DNA of 64,000 nucleotides, taken from the NCBI GenBank assembly GCA_002270565.1, contig NQMI01000013.1:545102-609101 (forward strand), read 5' to 3'. The stretch comes from Stenocarpella maydis (Eukaryota > Ascomycota > Sordariomycetes > Diaporthales > Diaporthaceae). The notes under the pieces are model-generated. The model made no database searches, was not told the origin of the DNA, and saw nothing but the letters and a program-made list of their open reading frames with translations. The position numbers and the translations under genes were made by a program. This document shows positions 1 through 10,440 of the stretch, piece after piece; the first letter of the stretch is position 1; every line of letters begins with the position of its first letter.

Positions 1-718
1 GGTGCTCGAGATCCCAGGACCCCTGGGATGCAATTATCACCATGATGTGACGACTGCCATTCCCCCGTGTCAGACAGGTCACCTTGGACCGCTCAACCCT
101 TCCGGAGCTCCATTTCTCCTGCATCCACTGGGGCATGGAACACGTAAAAAGCGCAAGAAAGCTCCCGCAGAAAGTGACCAACGCGATTGTCCAATCTCCG
201 TAGACACCCCAAGGGACTACTGCAATCACTGTCTGCACAAGTATAGCAGCCCAACCTAGCCACCAAACCCAGTCATGGTCCATACTGGCGACCGGCAAGA
301 GATCATAGACATCAACGCGAAGCGACTCAGCCCTCCCACTATCCTCCACCGGCCGCGGGTCAACAGGATACCGGATCTCATGGTCCCGCAGCAGCCGGCC
401 CAATGCCCACGACCTGTTCTCCCTCGCGAACCCCGTGGCGCAGTTCACAAGGATACAGGGGTAGTCGCACGCCGGCATGAGCGACATGTCGCCGAACGCG
501 GATAGCAGGCTGGAGAAGCCGTACGCGACCCATCCGAACGAGAACGCCACGGGCGCGACCGAGATGGCAGGGCCGCCCTGCCCGAAGGGGCGGACCTGGT
601 GGCCCACCTGCTGCGCGATGGCCTTCTGGACGATATCACCGCCAAGAAGGAGGAGGAGGCTGAGGATGTCGCGGGGGTTGCCCCACTGCTCGCGGAGGTC
701 GGCTTCGGTGGTATTCAT
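1..718 (-). CDS. Fungal multi-pass membrane protein, N-terminal part (runs off left edge)
   Basis: The frame starts at the ATG read at 718-716 and stays open for 239 codons to the window edge, so only the N-terminal part is present. The protein starts MNTTEADLREQWGNPRDI, then has a Leu-rich stretch and a hydrophobic segment with the motif SFGWVAYGFSSLLSAFGD. Around residues 155-195 there are further hydrophobic stretches rich in Trp, Val and Leu, so it is probably an integral membrane protein. Codon use is GC-rich, like the other intact genes here, and there are no stops, so I take it as a living gene. It resembles a family of uncharacterised integral membrane proteins common in Sordariomycetes; I cannot give a function. 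Plus-strand open frames over the same interval are shadows. Confidence 0.7.
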   Translation of the reverse strand, partial: MNTTEADLREQWGNPRDILSLLLLLGGDIVQKAIAQQVGHQVRPFGQGGPAISVAPVAFSFGWVAYGFSSLLSAFGDMSLMPACDYPCILVNCATGFARENRSWALGRLLRDHEIRYPVDPRPVEDSGRAESLRVDVYDLLPVASMDHDWVWWLGWAAILVQTVIAVVPWGVYGDWTIALVTFCGSFLALFTCSMPQWMQEKWSSGRVERSKVTCLTRGNGSRHIMVIIASQGSWDLEH

Positions 719-1342
719 TTTTGGATCAAAGAGGATTGCGGCTTCACTCGTATGTTAGTTGTGTTGATATGATAGACGTTACCTAGGTAGTTATAGAGCT
801 GAAATGATTGACCGGCTGAGGCACGAGGAGGTCGTCTTATACCGCAGCAGGAGGAATATGCTAAGCTGAGATCGGGAATCCAAAACCTGCATAGGGTGGT
901 CAGCATCATGCTACACAGCGCAGAGATGGGCAAAAAATGCTGGTGGGGGCTATGCCATGCAGGGTGGGCATGGTGATACCGCTTCCGCCCGACCGAGTTG
1001 TGCTGATCCCATGGATCCTGAGCTGGGGAAATCGAATTGCATTGGACCTCACTTTTGGGGCCCTAGAATCCTTACAGCAGCTCATTCGGGGGCTCCGAGA
1101 ATGTATCATTCATGTAATATTTGCTTACTCCCACAGGCTTAATTCATGTGTACCCTGTGCTTTGTTGAATCATGGTATTTCAGCCATGGTGATGATATTG
1201 AGATTTATTCAAACAAGAAAATGTTCAATGCATTTATTCCTGATTGAACCCTTGAAACTGTTACCCACTGTGAGCTTTCTCGAGGCGCCGAAGTCAATCT
1301 TGTACAGGACCACAAACTTCAACAAGGCCTCAGACTAACTAC
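719..1342. other. Intergenic region, no supported gene
   Basis: This is the upstream region of the membrane-protein gene. A plus-strand open frame covers 937-1338 but has no recognisable domain and atypical composition. I see no RNA gene or repeat here. Confidence 0.5.
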
Positions 1343-2010
1343 CTAAGTATCTGGTGTACAACACCGCCCTTTGCCCTCATTATAAACAATTGATCCCGCT
1401 CTCCACGAACGTTCCATTTGCTTCCACCTCTTTTTGCGTTCTCTATCCTCTACAAGACCCTGTCTTCTGCCTTCCTCTATCCACCTGCGGACCTCCTCCT
1501 CAACCTCAAGACCTTCTGTAATGGATTTGGAGATATCCCACATCACATAGCCGCATTTGCGCAGATATGAGTGCTCCGACCTGTAGGGAGTCTCTTTGAG
1601 AAGCAGCCCCTTGTGTGCCTCCAGTCATGTGCGAAACGGCCCGGAGTCCAAACCATCCATGCCGTCGTGGTCACCTCGGTTCTTGCCGATCAGCTTCCTG
1701 AGTGACCACGGACCCCACACGATCAAGTCGGAAGGGCCTCCGAGGGCTACTATATTAGCGTAGTGATTGGGCATATTGTTGTAAATTAGGCGCACTCGCT
1801 GGAGATGGGCCGCGAGTGCTACTGGAGTTTGTCGCAGGCCTTTCGACTCGAACTTCGGAACAGCCAGAGACGCTGCTCGTACCCCGGGGTCTAGTCAGGC
1901 TTAGAGAGAAAATGGAGGGAATATGTAAGCTTCACTCACAAGTCAGTGTTGTGAACGTTGCTTTACCCTTGATCGGTACTGTGGAGACTCACACATGCTT
2001 GTTTGTGCTG
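1343..2010 (-). pseudogene. F-box-type fungal gene, C-terminal fragment
   Basis: Read on the minus strand, this is the downstream half of a gene whose upstream half lies at 2692-3204. Coding sense can be followed through a putative intron (GTGAGT near 1936, TAG near 1890). It continues through a region with LIYNNMPNHYANIVALGG and ends near LRKCGYVMWDISKSITEG followed by a charged tail and a stop at 1343. An in-frame TGA lies at a position where relatives have Trp (before LEAHKGLL), consistent with a TGG-to-TGA change. The ending with GYVMWD is typical of a large family of fungal F-box-like orphan proteins; that assignment is from memory of the family. The gene is broken by the stop and by the element inserted at 2011-2691. 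Confidence 0.6.
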
Positions 2011-2691
2011 CTGTCTGGGAAGAACGAGATGCGGCCCCCCCCCCGGGAAAATTACCCCTGTACCGCACAGACCACTATAAAATGCTCGTCTTCACGCGCG
2101 CGCCCACGCAGCGCGAATAAGGCTTCTTCTTCCTCACATCCTCAAAATGGCCAGCCCTCCTCCTAAGCGCGCCCGCGTAGCATTTTCGCGCTCTCTTCGT
2201 ACTTGGTGTATTCCTTGTATTTCACGCCTCTCTCGCGACCACTCTCACCGCTGCTGTGACCAGAAAGGGGCTGGAGGACGCTGTTCTGCTTGTGCACGTG
2301 GCAACCGCAAGTGCAGACCTCTTCCTTTTGCTGCTCTCGAGCCTCTCCAGGAAGCTATTCGCCTCTGTGAAGGAGGAAAGAAAGAGGAAGCTACAGAAGC
2401 AATCAAAGCCATACAACGACTACTCCGCCAACCTTTAAACCCAGCTCCAGAGGTCTCAACAGGAGGGGATGAATACCTAGCACTTATTAGGCGTGCTGTG
2501 AGTGCGTTTGAGCGGATAGCTAATGCTGTGGAGATACTTGCTGAGGGAGAGGATGAGGAATTTGAGGAGGACGAAGGAGCGGTGTAGGCGCTGCGTGGGC
2601 GCGCGCACGTGAATAGGGCATTCTATAGTGGTCTGTGCGGTACAGGGGTAATTTTCCCCGGGGGGGGCCGCCTCTCGTTCTTCCCAGACAG
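2011..2691. mobile_element. 681-bp inverted-repeat element with one ORF
   Basis: The termini are inverted repeats of about 104 bp (2011-2114 and 2588-2691). The outer end is CTGTCTGGGAAGAACGAGA followed by a C-run. The repeats cover almost everything outside the ORF: the ORF starts 33 bp after the left repeat and its stop codon abuts the right one. The left repeat contains a TATA-like CTATAAAA about 70 bp before the ATG. The dinucleotide TG (CA on the other strand) flanks both ends, which may be a 2-bp target duplication; it is not the TA usual for Tc1/mariner. The outer end resembles that of the mariner-like element at 6859-10789 (CTGTCTCGGAAAAACGAGA plus C-run), so the two may share a transposase type. 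The element sits inside the F-box-type pseudogene. Confidence 0.85.
2147..2587 (+). CDS. Cys-rich zinc-cluster-like protein carried by the inverted-repeat element
   Basis: This is an intact 146-aa ORF with ATG at 2147 and TAG at 2585-2587, and no RIP-type stops. The N-terminus is basic (PPPKRARVAF, then RSLR). It is followed by Cys residues at 21, 24, 36/37, 46, 49 and 56, giving the spacing C-x2-C-x11/12-C-x8/9-C-x2-C-x6-C. This is close to, but not the same as, the canonical fungal Zn(II)2Cys6 cluster. The C-terminal 20 residues are strongly acidic (Glu/Asp runs). The layout of basic zinc cluster, helical middle and acidic tail is that of a small DNA-binding regulator. It shows no transposase motif. 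I do not recognise a named family; a metal-binding or nucleic-acid-binding role is inference. Confidence 0.65.
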   Translation: MASPPPKRARVAFSRSLRTWCIPCISRLSRDHSHRCCDQKGAGGRCSACARGNRKCRPLPFAALEPLQEAIRLCEGGKKEEATEAIKAIQRLLRQPLNPAPEVSTGGDEYLALIRRAVSAFERIANAVEILAEGEDEEFEEDEGAV

Positions 2692-3204
2692 TGATTTAAC
2701 GCTCCCCGATAAAGCCAGTCCACTGCATTCCGGCCCCATTCGATGTCGTGTGTCACAGTCTCATTCGAATGCCCTGGAAAGAACTTCCTCAAAGCAGTCG
2801 TGCACGCAGACAAGCTGTTCATTGACCAACGGCGAGAAAGCGTCGAAGAAGTAATGCTGCAAGTACCCGTCCCGAGTCTTTCTGATCTTGCTGTCGGGGT
2901 AAAAGTCGCTTTCGCTTTGAAAGACGAGGTTGCAGTATATCTGAAAGAAATACATGGCTCGTTTGATTCAAAAGATCTCACTCTGCGTGGGACGTTTGTT
3001 CCCGAAGGCCAGGGGTCGTGGGCGTGGGCGTGGAAGGCCCTTGGTGAGCGGCAGTCGCTCGCTGAGATAGCGCGTGCAGAAACAATCAACCATTGCGTGG
3101 GTCTTGCTGAACATGCTTGCTATAGTATTTCCACCTAGAACCTCATACTTGGTAATGGTGCCGATTTCGGGACAGATACTCGTGGCAATAGAGTCGCTCA
3201 ACAA
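2692..3204 (-). pseudogene. F-box-type fungal gene, central fragment
   Basis: On the minus strand one frame runs 3204-2761, interrupted only by a TGA in SEIF(stop)IKRAMYFF, where relatives have Arg (a CGA-to-TGA change). It contains ITKYEVLGGNTIASMF, AMVDCFCTRYLSERL, FFQIYCNLVF and NEQLVCVHDCFEEVL. These match the order seen in fungal F-box-type orphan proteins (ALYLFQIYCNLF-like, then EQLACVHDYL-like). After a frameshift near 2760 the expected next motif (HDIEWGRNAVDWLYRG) appears in another frame, right up to the element inserted at 2691. Two breaks plus an insertion mean the gene is dead. The N-terminus with the F-box itself could not be located confidently upstream of 3204. Confidence 0.6.
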
Positions 3205-3883
3205 CTAACTGTGATCAAACATCACATCCCAGCGCAGACACCATTCCCGAAAGGGTTCACCATTTGGCGCACAATGCCTGCCTTCCTGAGCAGCCATGAG
3301 CAAAACAGCTGACAGTCATGCTGAACTGATGTACATCAACTGGTAGTTACGTAGCTACGCCTGGCTGTATCACCACTCTGCATGAACGGCAGTGTCAAGC
3401 TGCTAGAGTTGTGTTCAATGGCGGATGCTACTTCTGTTAGGGCGGAGCGTTCCCGACCGAGGGAACCTGAGCCAGTTGTGGTGTCAGACGAATAAAAGGG
3501 AAGGATTAGCAGGCAGGGCGGAGCCTGGTCGTTCAGTAGGTGCCATTTGTTGTGGAAGAGGAGCTCATCCAGTAAAGCATATTCCTCTTTGTAAATGGGG
3601 GTGTCCTCTTGATCCGAGTCTCCGTTTTCCCTTATGAGGCTAGGGATAGCCATAAACCTTACGTCTCAGGCAAGCATGTTGGTGCGTCGGGCTGGTCCTC
3701 AAAGTAGGGACATCGCTACGGCATTATCGTTCAAATAGAAATCGGTGTCTCGACCCTCCCTCCAAGAGATAACACCCAGGGCGAGGAAAGCGCTGTCTCC
3801 AGTTATTATTGTACAAAAGAGATATGATAGCCCACCCTAGGTTCTCCCTCATGATACGGGGGAAAGGTTATACACGGGATATT
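3205..3883. other. Spacer with possible N-terminal remnants of the F-box-type pseudogene
   Basis: Minus-strand frames at 3336-3653 and about 3200-3310 could be the decayed start of the pseudogene at 2692-3204, but they show no recognisable F-box. The region also contains the 3' flank of the regulator gene ending at 3884. Nothing else is supported. Confidence 0.35.
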
Positions 3884-6851
3884 TCAAGAGATACCGTCTT
3901 CGTCACTCTTCGGATCCCCAGCAGTTGGCATCTCACCGCGCCTGAGCTGAGCAAAGCAGGCGGCGAAAGCGCAGCAGATCACTCGCCACGCAACCTGGGA
4001 TTCAAGGGTCCTTTCAATGTCTCGGAGAAAGCGGACGCAATCATCAGAGCCATCCAGCAGCCCTACTCCGGTCAAATGGATCAGGCTGTGGTCATCGGCA
4101 CTCTCGATCCACCGTTCGATACTAGGCCGGTCCCTGAGCTGATCAAGCCGCACAACTGCTGGCGGTGTGGCTTTTGACAAGGGTGAGCCCCCCTGGGCCG
4201 ATGTCTGACGGGATAATGCTGCTGCCGACAGGTGCAGTCCGCAGTAGCAGTAAATGTAACTAGTAGCGACCATGATGCTGAACACGTCGTAGCAGGCGAG
4301 CTTCCGTGAGCTGCGAGTCGCCCTAAAGATGCATGTCGCGTGCCACAGACACCTGCGGGCCTGCCGAGCGTTTTGTTGACAGAAATCCTTGAACTTCATC
4401 TTGGACTTGTGCATCGTCTCTTTGTTTGTCTTCCAGCCTGTTGCGGTGTGGATAATCTCGAGCGAGACGCGTCTCAAGATGGCCAGTGCGTGAAATAGCG
4501 TCTCTGTCCGACTGTATGGCACAGAGGTTGAGCCGTCCAGGGCTGCGAACGACAGCAGATCCACCGATATCTCCAGGAGCGTATTATCACTCCTCTCAAA
4601 ATCCAGCTCAGCCAAAGATGGGGAGATTGTGGCCTGCTCGTTGCCTGTGTTGGGCGTTCCGAGAAAGGAGACGACCGAGGACCTGAAGTGTTGCAAGGAG
4701 CACAACTGGCGGGCCAACGCCCTCTCATCTATAAAGAGCTCCAGGAGCGCAGCCTTGGAAGCAAAGGCCTCGGACACGAGCATGGTTCTGGACCAGTCCT
4801 CGTCAGAGCGCGAACGCTTTCGCTCGGCTTGGTAAGCTACTCATCAAGTCAGTCATGCGGCCTTGTTCGTCGAACTGCAGTATATCAGGTACCTGGCAGA
4901 CTCCTGTAACAGGACTTCCAGTCCTGTGGATTTCTGCATTTCCAGAGATGTTCCGGCGACGGAAACTGGCATTTCGCGTCGCGGAGTTTGAAAATCGTGG
5001 GAATATCAAGGAATAGGGACCCTAGACAGTCCAGTACTGTACAGACATGCTTTAGCTCTTCCTTCTTGACTGATGCAAAAGTCAGAAAGCCTTACCCCTC
5101 ACGCATGTCACCAGCCGGGTTTCTTCTTCTCCAAGCATCCAGGCTTGCCACTCTGCTTCTACGCCGAGACTGTCGGCGGCTGGTTTTCTCTGCAGGTCTG
5201 CCCTGCTAAGCAGGTCCCAGCACAAGGTCACAAGCATGCTTCTCCTGTGCTGCAACATGATCTTCTCCTTGTGCGAGCCGGAAAACATCCAAAGCACGTG
5301 AAGGAGGAAGACGCACTGTACAATAGCAATGTCTGTCCGCAGGATGCGCTCAGAGACCTGCAAAAGGTTCTGGTCAGAGGTGTGCCACGAAAAAGACAAG
5401 GCCGGGGCCCGGATGGCATGACTCACAACGGACTCGACTGCGCGGGCGAGCAAGTCAACAAGTGTCAGATTATACCGTTGCGCGTCGGGTATCTCAGAGT
5501 AATGGCTGCCAACGGCCGCCGCAGCCAGCAACACGATCCATGTTACCTCAGGGGCACCCAGGCGACACGGGTGCAGGAAGGGGAACTGCGGATCGAAATG
5601 CTCAAAATAGAGCTCAATGAATGCGTGCAAGATGCGGTCATGGAGGAGAGGCGCGGCAGGGTCCTGTGTTTGCATCCTGTAAAAGCCATGCAGGCCTTCA
5701 GTGGCGTGCTCCGGTAGATGCGGAACATGGCCGTACATCTCAGCGCCTGCGAGTTCAAGACTGAGAGCTTGCAGCTCTGGAAAAGGCCTGCATGGCCGCG
5801 TATGGGCCGTGCCCATGTCTCTAGGGTTTGGATGGTCCCGCGAAGGTCCCTGGGCTGATTCCTGACAGGGTGACGCTTCGGCAATGGGTGATGATGCCGT
5901 GCAGTGGTGTGAAGCCGACGGGGTGAAAGCCAAGACGTGACCGTTGGCCTGCGCCTGGTCCAACATAACCCCTAATCCCTCCAACGTCCATGGAAATGAC
6001 GAGTTGGTCGCCATGGGGTTACAAGGCATCCAAGGATCATCAATCACATCGATGAAGTCGATGCCGCCGCCGCCGCCAAACGGCCCTGCGGCGGCAAAAG
6101 TAGAGCCGCCCTGAGGCCCGGTAGCTGTGTCTTCGGGCAGTGAGGTCGGGACGAGATGGGGCAATGTGGACGGGAGGCTCTGCAGACTTGAGGGCATCAC
6201 ACGATGGTCTCTCCACGCCCCCGGCAGTGTCGGTAAATCTACGGGCACCGGGCCGTGATCCATCGCTTCCGTGGTCTGCGTGCCGAGAGGTGAGCCGGCT
6301 GCGTGTGCTGAGCGGGTCTGGGATGGTTTCTCGGTCACAATACTGCTGCGGCCACTGGAATCACCATCTGCAGTGTTGCCAGGCCGCGCTGCTGCTCCTT
6401 TGGCTAGCCCGGACGGCCGGCTTGGGGCGTACTGGCATCTTGCACCCCGGAGCAAGCACCTCGCGCAGGGCGACTTGCCGTCGCAGCGCTGCTTGAGCCT
6501 GGCGCAGGGCAGACATGCCTGGATGGCACGATGGCCGGGGCCCCGAGGCGCGCCTTCGTTCCCATCACCATGTAGGGTGCGGTGGCGTTGTAGCGTGTCG
6601 CTACTCCGACCACGTGTCAGCAATAACCAACGACAACGTGCCGGAGAAGCGGGAACAGACTACTCCGTACTGACGCACCTTCTGGAAAAGGACTTGGAGC
6701 AAATGTCGCAGTGGAACGGCTTGAGGCCAGTGTGCCGCAGGACGTGTCGGTCTCTGTGCTCTCGGCGTTGGAATGTCCCGCCGCAATGCTGACAGGACAA
6801 TGGGTTCGGCTCCGCCTGCATGTTTGCACGGTTCGGACGGGCCCCCGTCAT
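3884..6851 (-). CDS. C2H2 and Zn(II)2Cys6 double zinc-finger transcription factor
   Basis: Four exons: 6851-6679, 6600-5096, 5036-4893 and 4836-3884. The introns are 78, 59 and 56 nt (donors GTGCGT, GTAAGG, GTACCT; acceptors TAG, CAG, TAG). The product is 924 aa. Two C2H2 fingers come first (C20/C23/H36/H40 and C48/C51/H64/H68); the second is interrupted by intron 1 and is only complete after splicing. A Zn2Cys6 cluster follows (C87, C90, C97, C103, C106, C113). The middle is a low-complexity linker. The C-terminal half has the fungal-specific transcription factor domain, with VLDCLGSLFLDIPTIFKLRD across the exon 2/3 junction. Such double-finger proteins are nuclear regulators of metabolic genes. 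The start codon lies only 7 bp from the end of the transposon at 6859-10789, so its native promoter and 5' UTR have been displaced. Confidence 0.9.
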
Positions 6852-7034
6852 GGTGGTGCTGTCTCGGAAAAACGAGAGTTACCCCCCCCTGGCTAAATTA
6901 GCATTTGCCGCACGTGCCACCAAAATTTGGCTGGGCGGTCAGGAAACATACAATTCTCGCCGGAACAACCAAATCGACGACGTCGTCGTCGTCGTCGCTA
7001 ACGCCCCTGAATAGGCAATTGCGAGAGTTTAACG

Positions 7035-8212
7035 ATGTCTCGCCGTTGCCTGACTGCCACTGAACTCCAGCGGTTAGAGTTTTATTTACGCTCTGACCCA
7101 GCGCCACCTAACAAGTGGCTCAAAGCTGAGTTCCAGCTAAGCCGTATGATGGTTAAGAGATATCATCAGAGGGTTGCTACCAGCAAAACAGTCGTCCTAG
7201 GCATACTATTGCTATTGCTGTTAAATGCAGTTAAGCTGGAGCAATGGGCCCTGGAGGTTTGTTAGCATACTTTCCTCGGATAAAGCCATAGAGCTTAATT
7301 AACACGTGAATTATATGGGATAGGAGCTTAAGGATCTTCTGCTTGTTAAACCAGACCTCTATCTTAATGAAATGCAGTATTTCCTTGCTGAACAGTTCCG
7401 AATCGATGTTACCATGAAGACGATAGGCAACGCCCTGAGGAGTTGCGAGTGGAGTAACAAATGGATACACGTACTGGCCCGCCAGCGTGACGAGGGTCTC
7501 CGCAACTACTACCTCTGGTGGGTAAACTAGCGGTGCTATATAGTTGATATGTTTGTTTTCCTTGATGAATCGGGTCTTGATAAGCGGGATGGTGCCAGAA
7601 GGACTGGCTGGGCGCCTCGTGGGTACACTCCACGAGTGGAAAGTCTTCTCAAATGAGGCGCTTGCTGCCATATCCTCCTAGCAATTACGGTTAACGGCTT
7701 GCTTGCTGCCACAGTGTATAAGGGGCATATAATGAAAGAGTTTTTCCTCTAGTGGTTGTAGGAAAGCGTATTGCCAAAGATGTGCCCATACCCGGGCCGA
7801 AGGTTGATTCTCGTGATGGATAATGCTTCCTGGCACTATAGTGATGAGATCTATGAGGCAGTTAGCTAGGCAGGCGTGAAGCTTAAGTACCTACCGCCAT
7901 ATTCACCTGATTTCAACCCAATTGAGGCGTATTTTGGTGATCTGAAGTGCTATTTACGTCATCAGTACCAGTATAAGGCGTCTGACTATAACTCAGATGA
8001 GCAATTTGCGTAATTCCTATATTCTTATGCCTGGAAGGTTGGGTTGAGGGTTTCAGCCATCCAGGGATATTTCTGCTACGCGCGGGTACCAGAAGAAAGA
8101 GCAAAATGAGGCGGATATAATGGTATCGATTAAAAGTTGTGGGGATGAGAATTGGGGGAGTTCTCATTAAGTGTTGTTGCGTTGGTTGAGGAGTGTTTTG
8201 TGCAAGTTGACT
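7035..8212 (+). pseudogene. Tc1/mariner-type DDE transposase, degenerate
   Basis: It begins MSRRCLTATELQRLEFYL, a helix-turn-helix-like N-terminus. The catalytic core is clear: first Asp in FVFLDESGLDKRDGARRTGW (about 7555-7615), second Asp in ILVMDNASWHYSDEI (about 7810-7850), and Glu in LPPYSPDFNPIEAYFGDLK (about 7885-7950). These are diagnostic of the DDE_3 family, which includes Tc1/mariner. Several in-frame TAG and TAA codons and at least one frame change interrupt it, so it cannot make a full transposase. Confidence 0.8.
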
Positions 8213-8429
8213 AGTTGGTTTGGTGGCTAGGGGTCAATGCAGACGAATTAGTGCCTTATTATAGGCAAAAACACTTGGTTGATTTGGTGCCCTGTGGAAG
8301 GCACCTAAACACACTATATTTGCTTAAAATAAACAACTTTCCTCCTTCAGACTGCTTCTCGTCATTAACCACGACTTCCTATATGCCTAATTACTACTTT
8401 CCTTGCTCAGAAAGTCCTCTGGCGACTCG

Positions 8430-10440
8430 TTAAATGCTTCCTCTGACCCAGCAGACTAGGGAGGCCATGATGGCGGGCTTCTGACCCTTCGGTTAAGTGT
8501 TTGACCTAATTATAAGGCCTAGCGTTAGATGAAGCTAATCAGTCAGTCAGGTAACCCTCACGGGCTTTGTGGGATATGTACTCTTGATTTCTGCCTGGCG
8601 GTCAACTTGTTGACTATCTGATGGCCCCTGCTGTGGCAGCAAGTCCTCCTCCTTGTTGTTACTATTGAAGAAACTGGTGAAGTCCTCCTTCCCCTTTAAG
8701 TACGGCTTGACTAGCGTTCTGACTAGTGAGATGGCTTGCAGTCCCTGTTTGGCAAACTATATATCCTCCTTCTTGTGGAGCCTATAAAGGTTAAGTCCTT
8801 CCTACTTTATAACCTTCGGAAGTCGTTTAAGCTGCGCTCTCTCTAATAAGTTCTGAAAGTATATCTAAAGCGCTTGCAGTATAAATTCTCAATATAAGAC
8901 TTTCTCATCCCTATCAACCCGTGGTAGTGATAATGATAGCACTACCGGAAGCCTCTGCCTCTATGGTGGGCTTCCTGGTGATGTTGTTGTCGCTAGTGCC
9001 AGCGTTAGTAGGTGCGGAAGCCTGTTAAACCCGTAAGAAGAAACAGGTGCTGGTGGTAATGGTGGTGGCCCTATTAAGGCTGCTTAGCCATACCCAGCCC
9101 CAGGCAAGTTAACATTAAACAATGGGTTAACTATTATATTAATACTACTTTCCCTCTGCTTTTGCTTCTGCTTCCTCTACTTCTTCCTGGGAGGGACCAA
9201 GCTAACTCCATCATTGTTAGACTCCTTATTGGCTTCAGCTTAAGCCTTCCAGTAGTTGAAAACGACTTCCGGTAGCCTCTGTAGTATGGCTTCGTCTGCC
9301 GCAATTGCGTCTGCCCAGTCTCTTATATCCTTATCTGATATACTTATATATGTGCCATCATTCTTAACAAAATACTACTGCTAGAGGGCATCCCCCTTAT
9401 CCCTATGGCGATGATTGGCATTGCAATGAGCCCCTAACTTATACTGCTATAGCTCAATCAACTGCTGGTATGTAACCCATGTGGGAGTGCGTTCTTCTCC
9501 CATCGCAGCCAGTTGACGAGCGGTAACTGACCCAGCCTAAGGATTCCTAGGGACCGGGCTTCTGCTGGGCGTTGTGACACTCGTTGCCAGTCTAACTGCT
9601 GGGAAGCCGTCCTCAGGGGCAGCTACTGGCCGACTGATAGGGGATAGCCGGAAGACCTTAATTAGTGGCCGCCCTACTGGCTGACTACCCCGTGATATAG
9701 GTGTTTGTAATGCTGGTGGCAGCAAGGTGACCCTATAGGTATGGGTAAACCTGAGAAAGAATGGTCCCTTAACCTTGGAGAGCGTGTCTATGAGATTCTC
9801 ATAGTTAAGTACTCTAATTGCCCTGTCTTAACCCTTTCTATGTTTCTAACTAATACATGTTAGACTTCTAACCTGCAACCCGACCAGCCTTGATGAAGAC
9901 CTCTCTCAGATTGATCATAGTACCTAGGTTGTCCTCAAAGCTAGCCTTAACCTGGTCTAATATTAACACCTTATATTTGCCTATAATCCTCATGATCTCT
10001 AGGCTCTGGTATTTATTATTAAGTTATATGGAGTAGTATTCAGCTTGTGGAGGGCGAGAACTAGTCTTCTGACTAGTAATCTCGATAGTTAAAGTCAGAA
10101 GCACTTTGCCTAGGGGCGCCTGCTGTGGGCAACTTCTGAGCAGCTTAATATTATCGCTAGCATTATCTGCCGGGAATTCCACGTTAGGGGCGGAATCCTT
10201 GGCTTTAGCGGCTTCTGGTTGGTCCTCGTTTTCCTTATCACTAGGTATATCGTTATTGACTTCAGCAGTATTCTCTTGCACCCTCTAAGCCGCACATTCT
10301 GCCGCAGTTAACTTATCCCAGCTGGTCTTTAAGGCTGCCCGTGAGCGCTTCCGAGCGGTCTGCTGGGCTTCGGTTGCTTTAGCTGTTAGCTTCCAGGCAC
10401 GTGCCTACTTAGGTGGCATAGCATTATCATTGGCAAACCG
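8430..10440 (-). pseudogene. Second, antisense coding remnant of the mariner-like element
   Basis: On the minus strand there is a long coding-like frame broken by repeated TAG codons. Recognisable stretches include a Lys/Arg/Ala-rich start (AWKLTAKATEAQQTARKRSR, near 10400), an acidic segment (SDKENEDQPEAAKAKD) and a segment with RDWADAIAADEAILQRLP near 9290. The density of stops at Gln-like codons and the length of coherent sequence argue for a real ancestral gene. I do not recognise the family. Tc1/mariner elements usually carry only the transposase, so this is either cargo or an accessory gene. Confidence 0.5.

Noticed and set aside
937..1338. 133-codon plus-strand ORF upstream of the membrane-protein gene
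   Set aside because: No domain, unusual composition, and it sits in the promoter region of the minus-strand gene.
2520..3089. 189-codon minus-strand ORF overlapping the small element and the pseudogene
   Set aside because: It crosses the element boundary and reads through the terminal repeat; the F-box-type motifs are in another frame.
2743..3138. 131-codon plus-strand ORF opposite the F-box-type fragment
   Set aside because: The opposite strand has recognisable family motifs; this frame is its shadow.
7231..7671. 146-codon minus-strand ORF inside the mariner-like element
   Set aside because: Antisense to the DDE transposase core, whose motifs are unmistakable on the plus strand.
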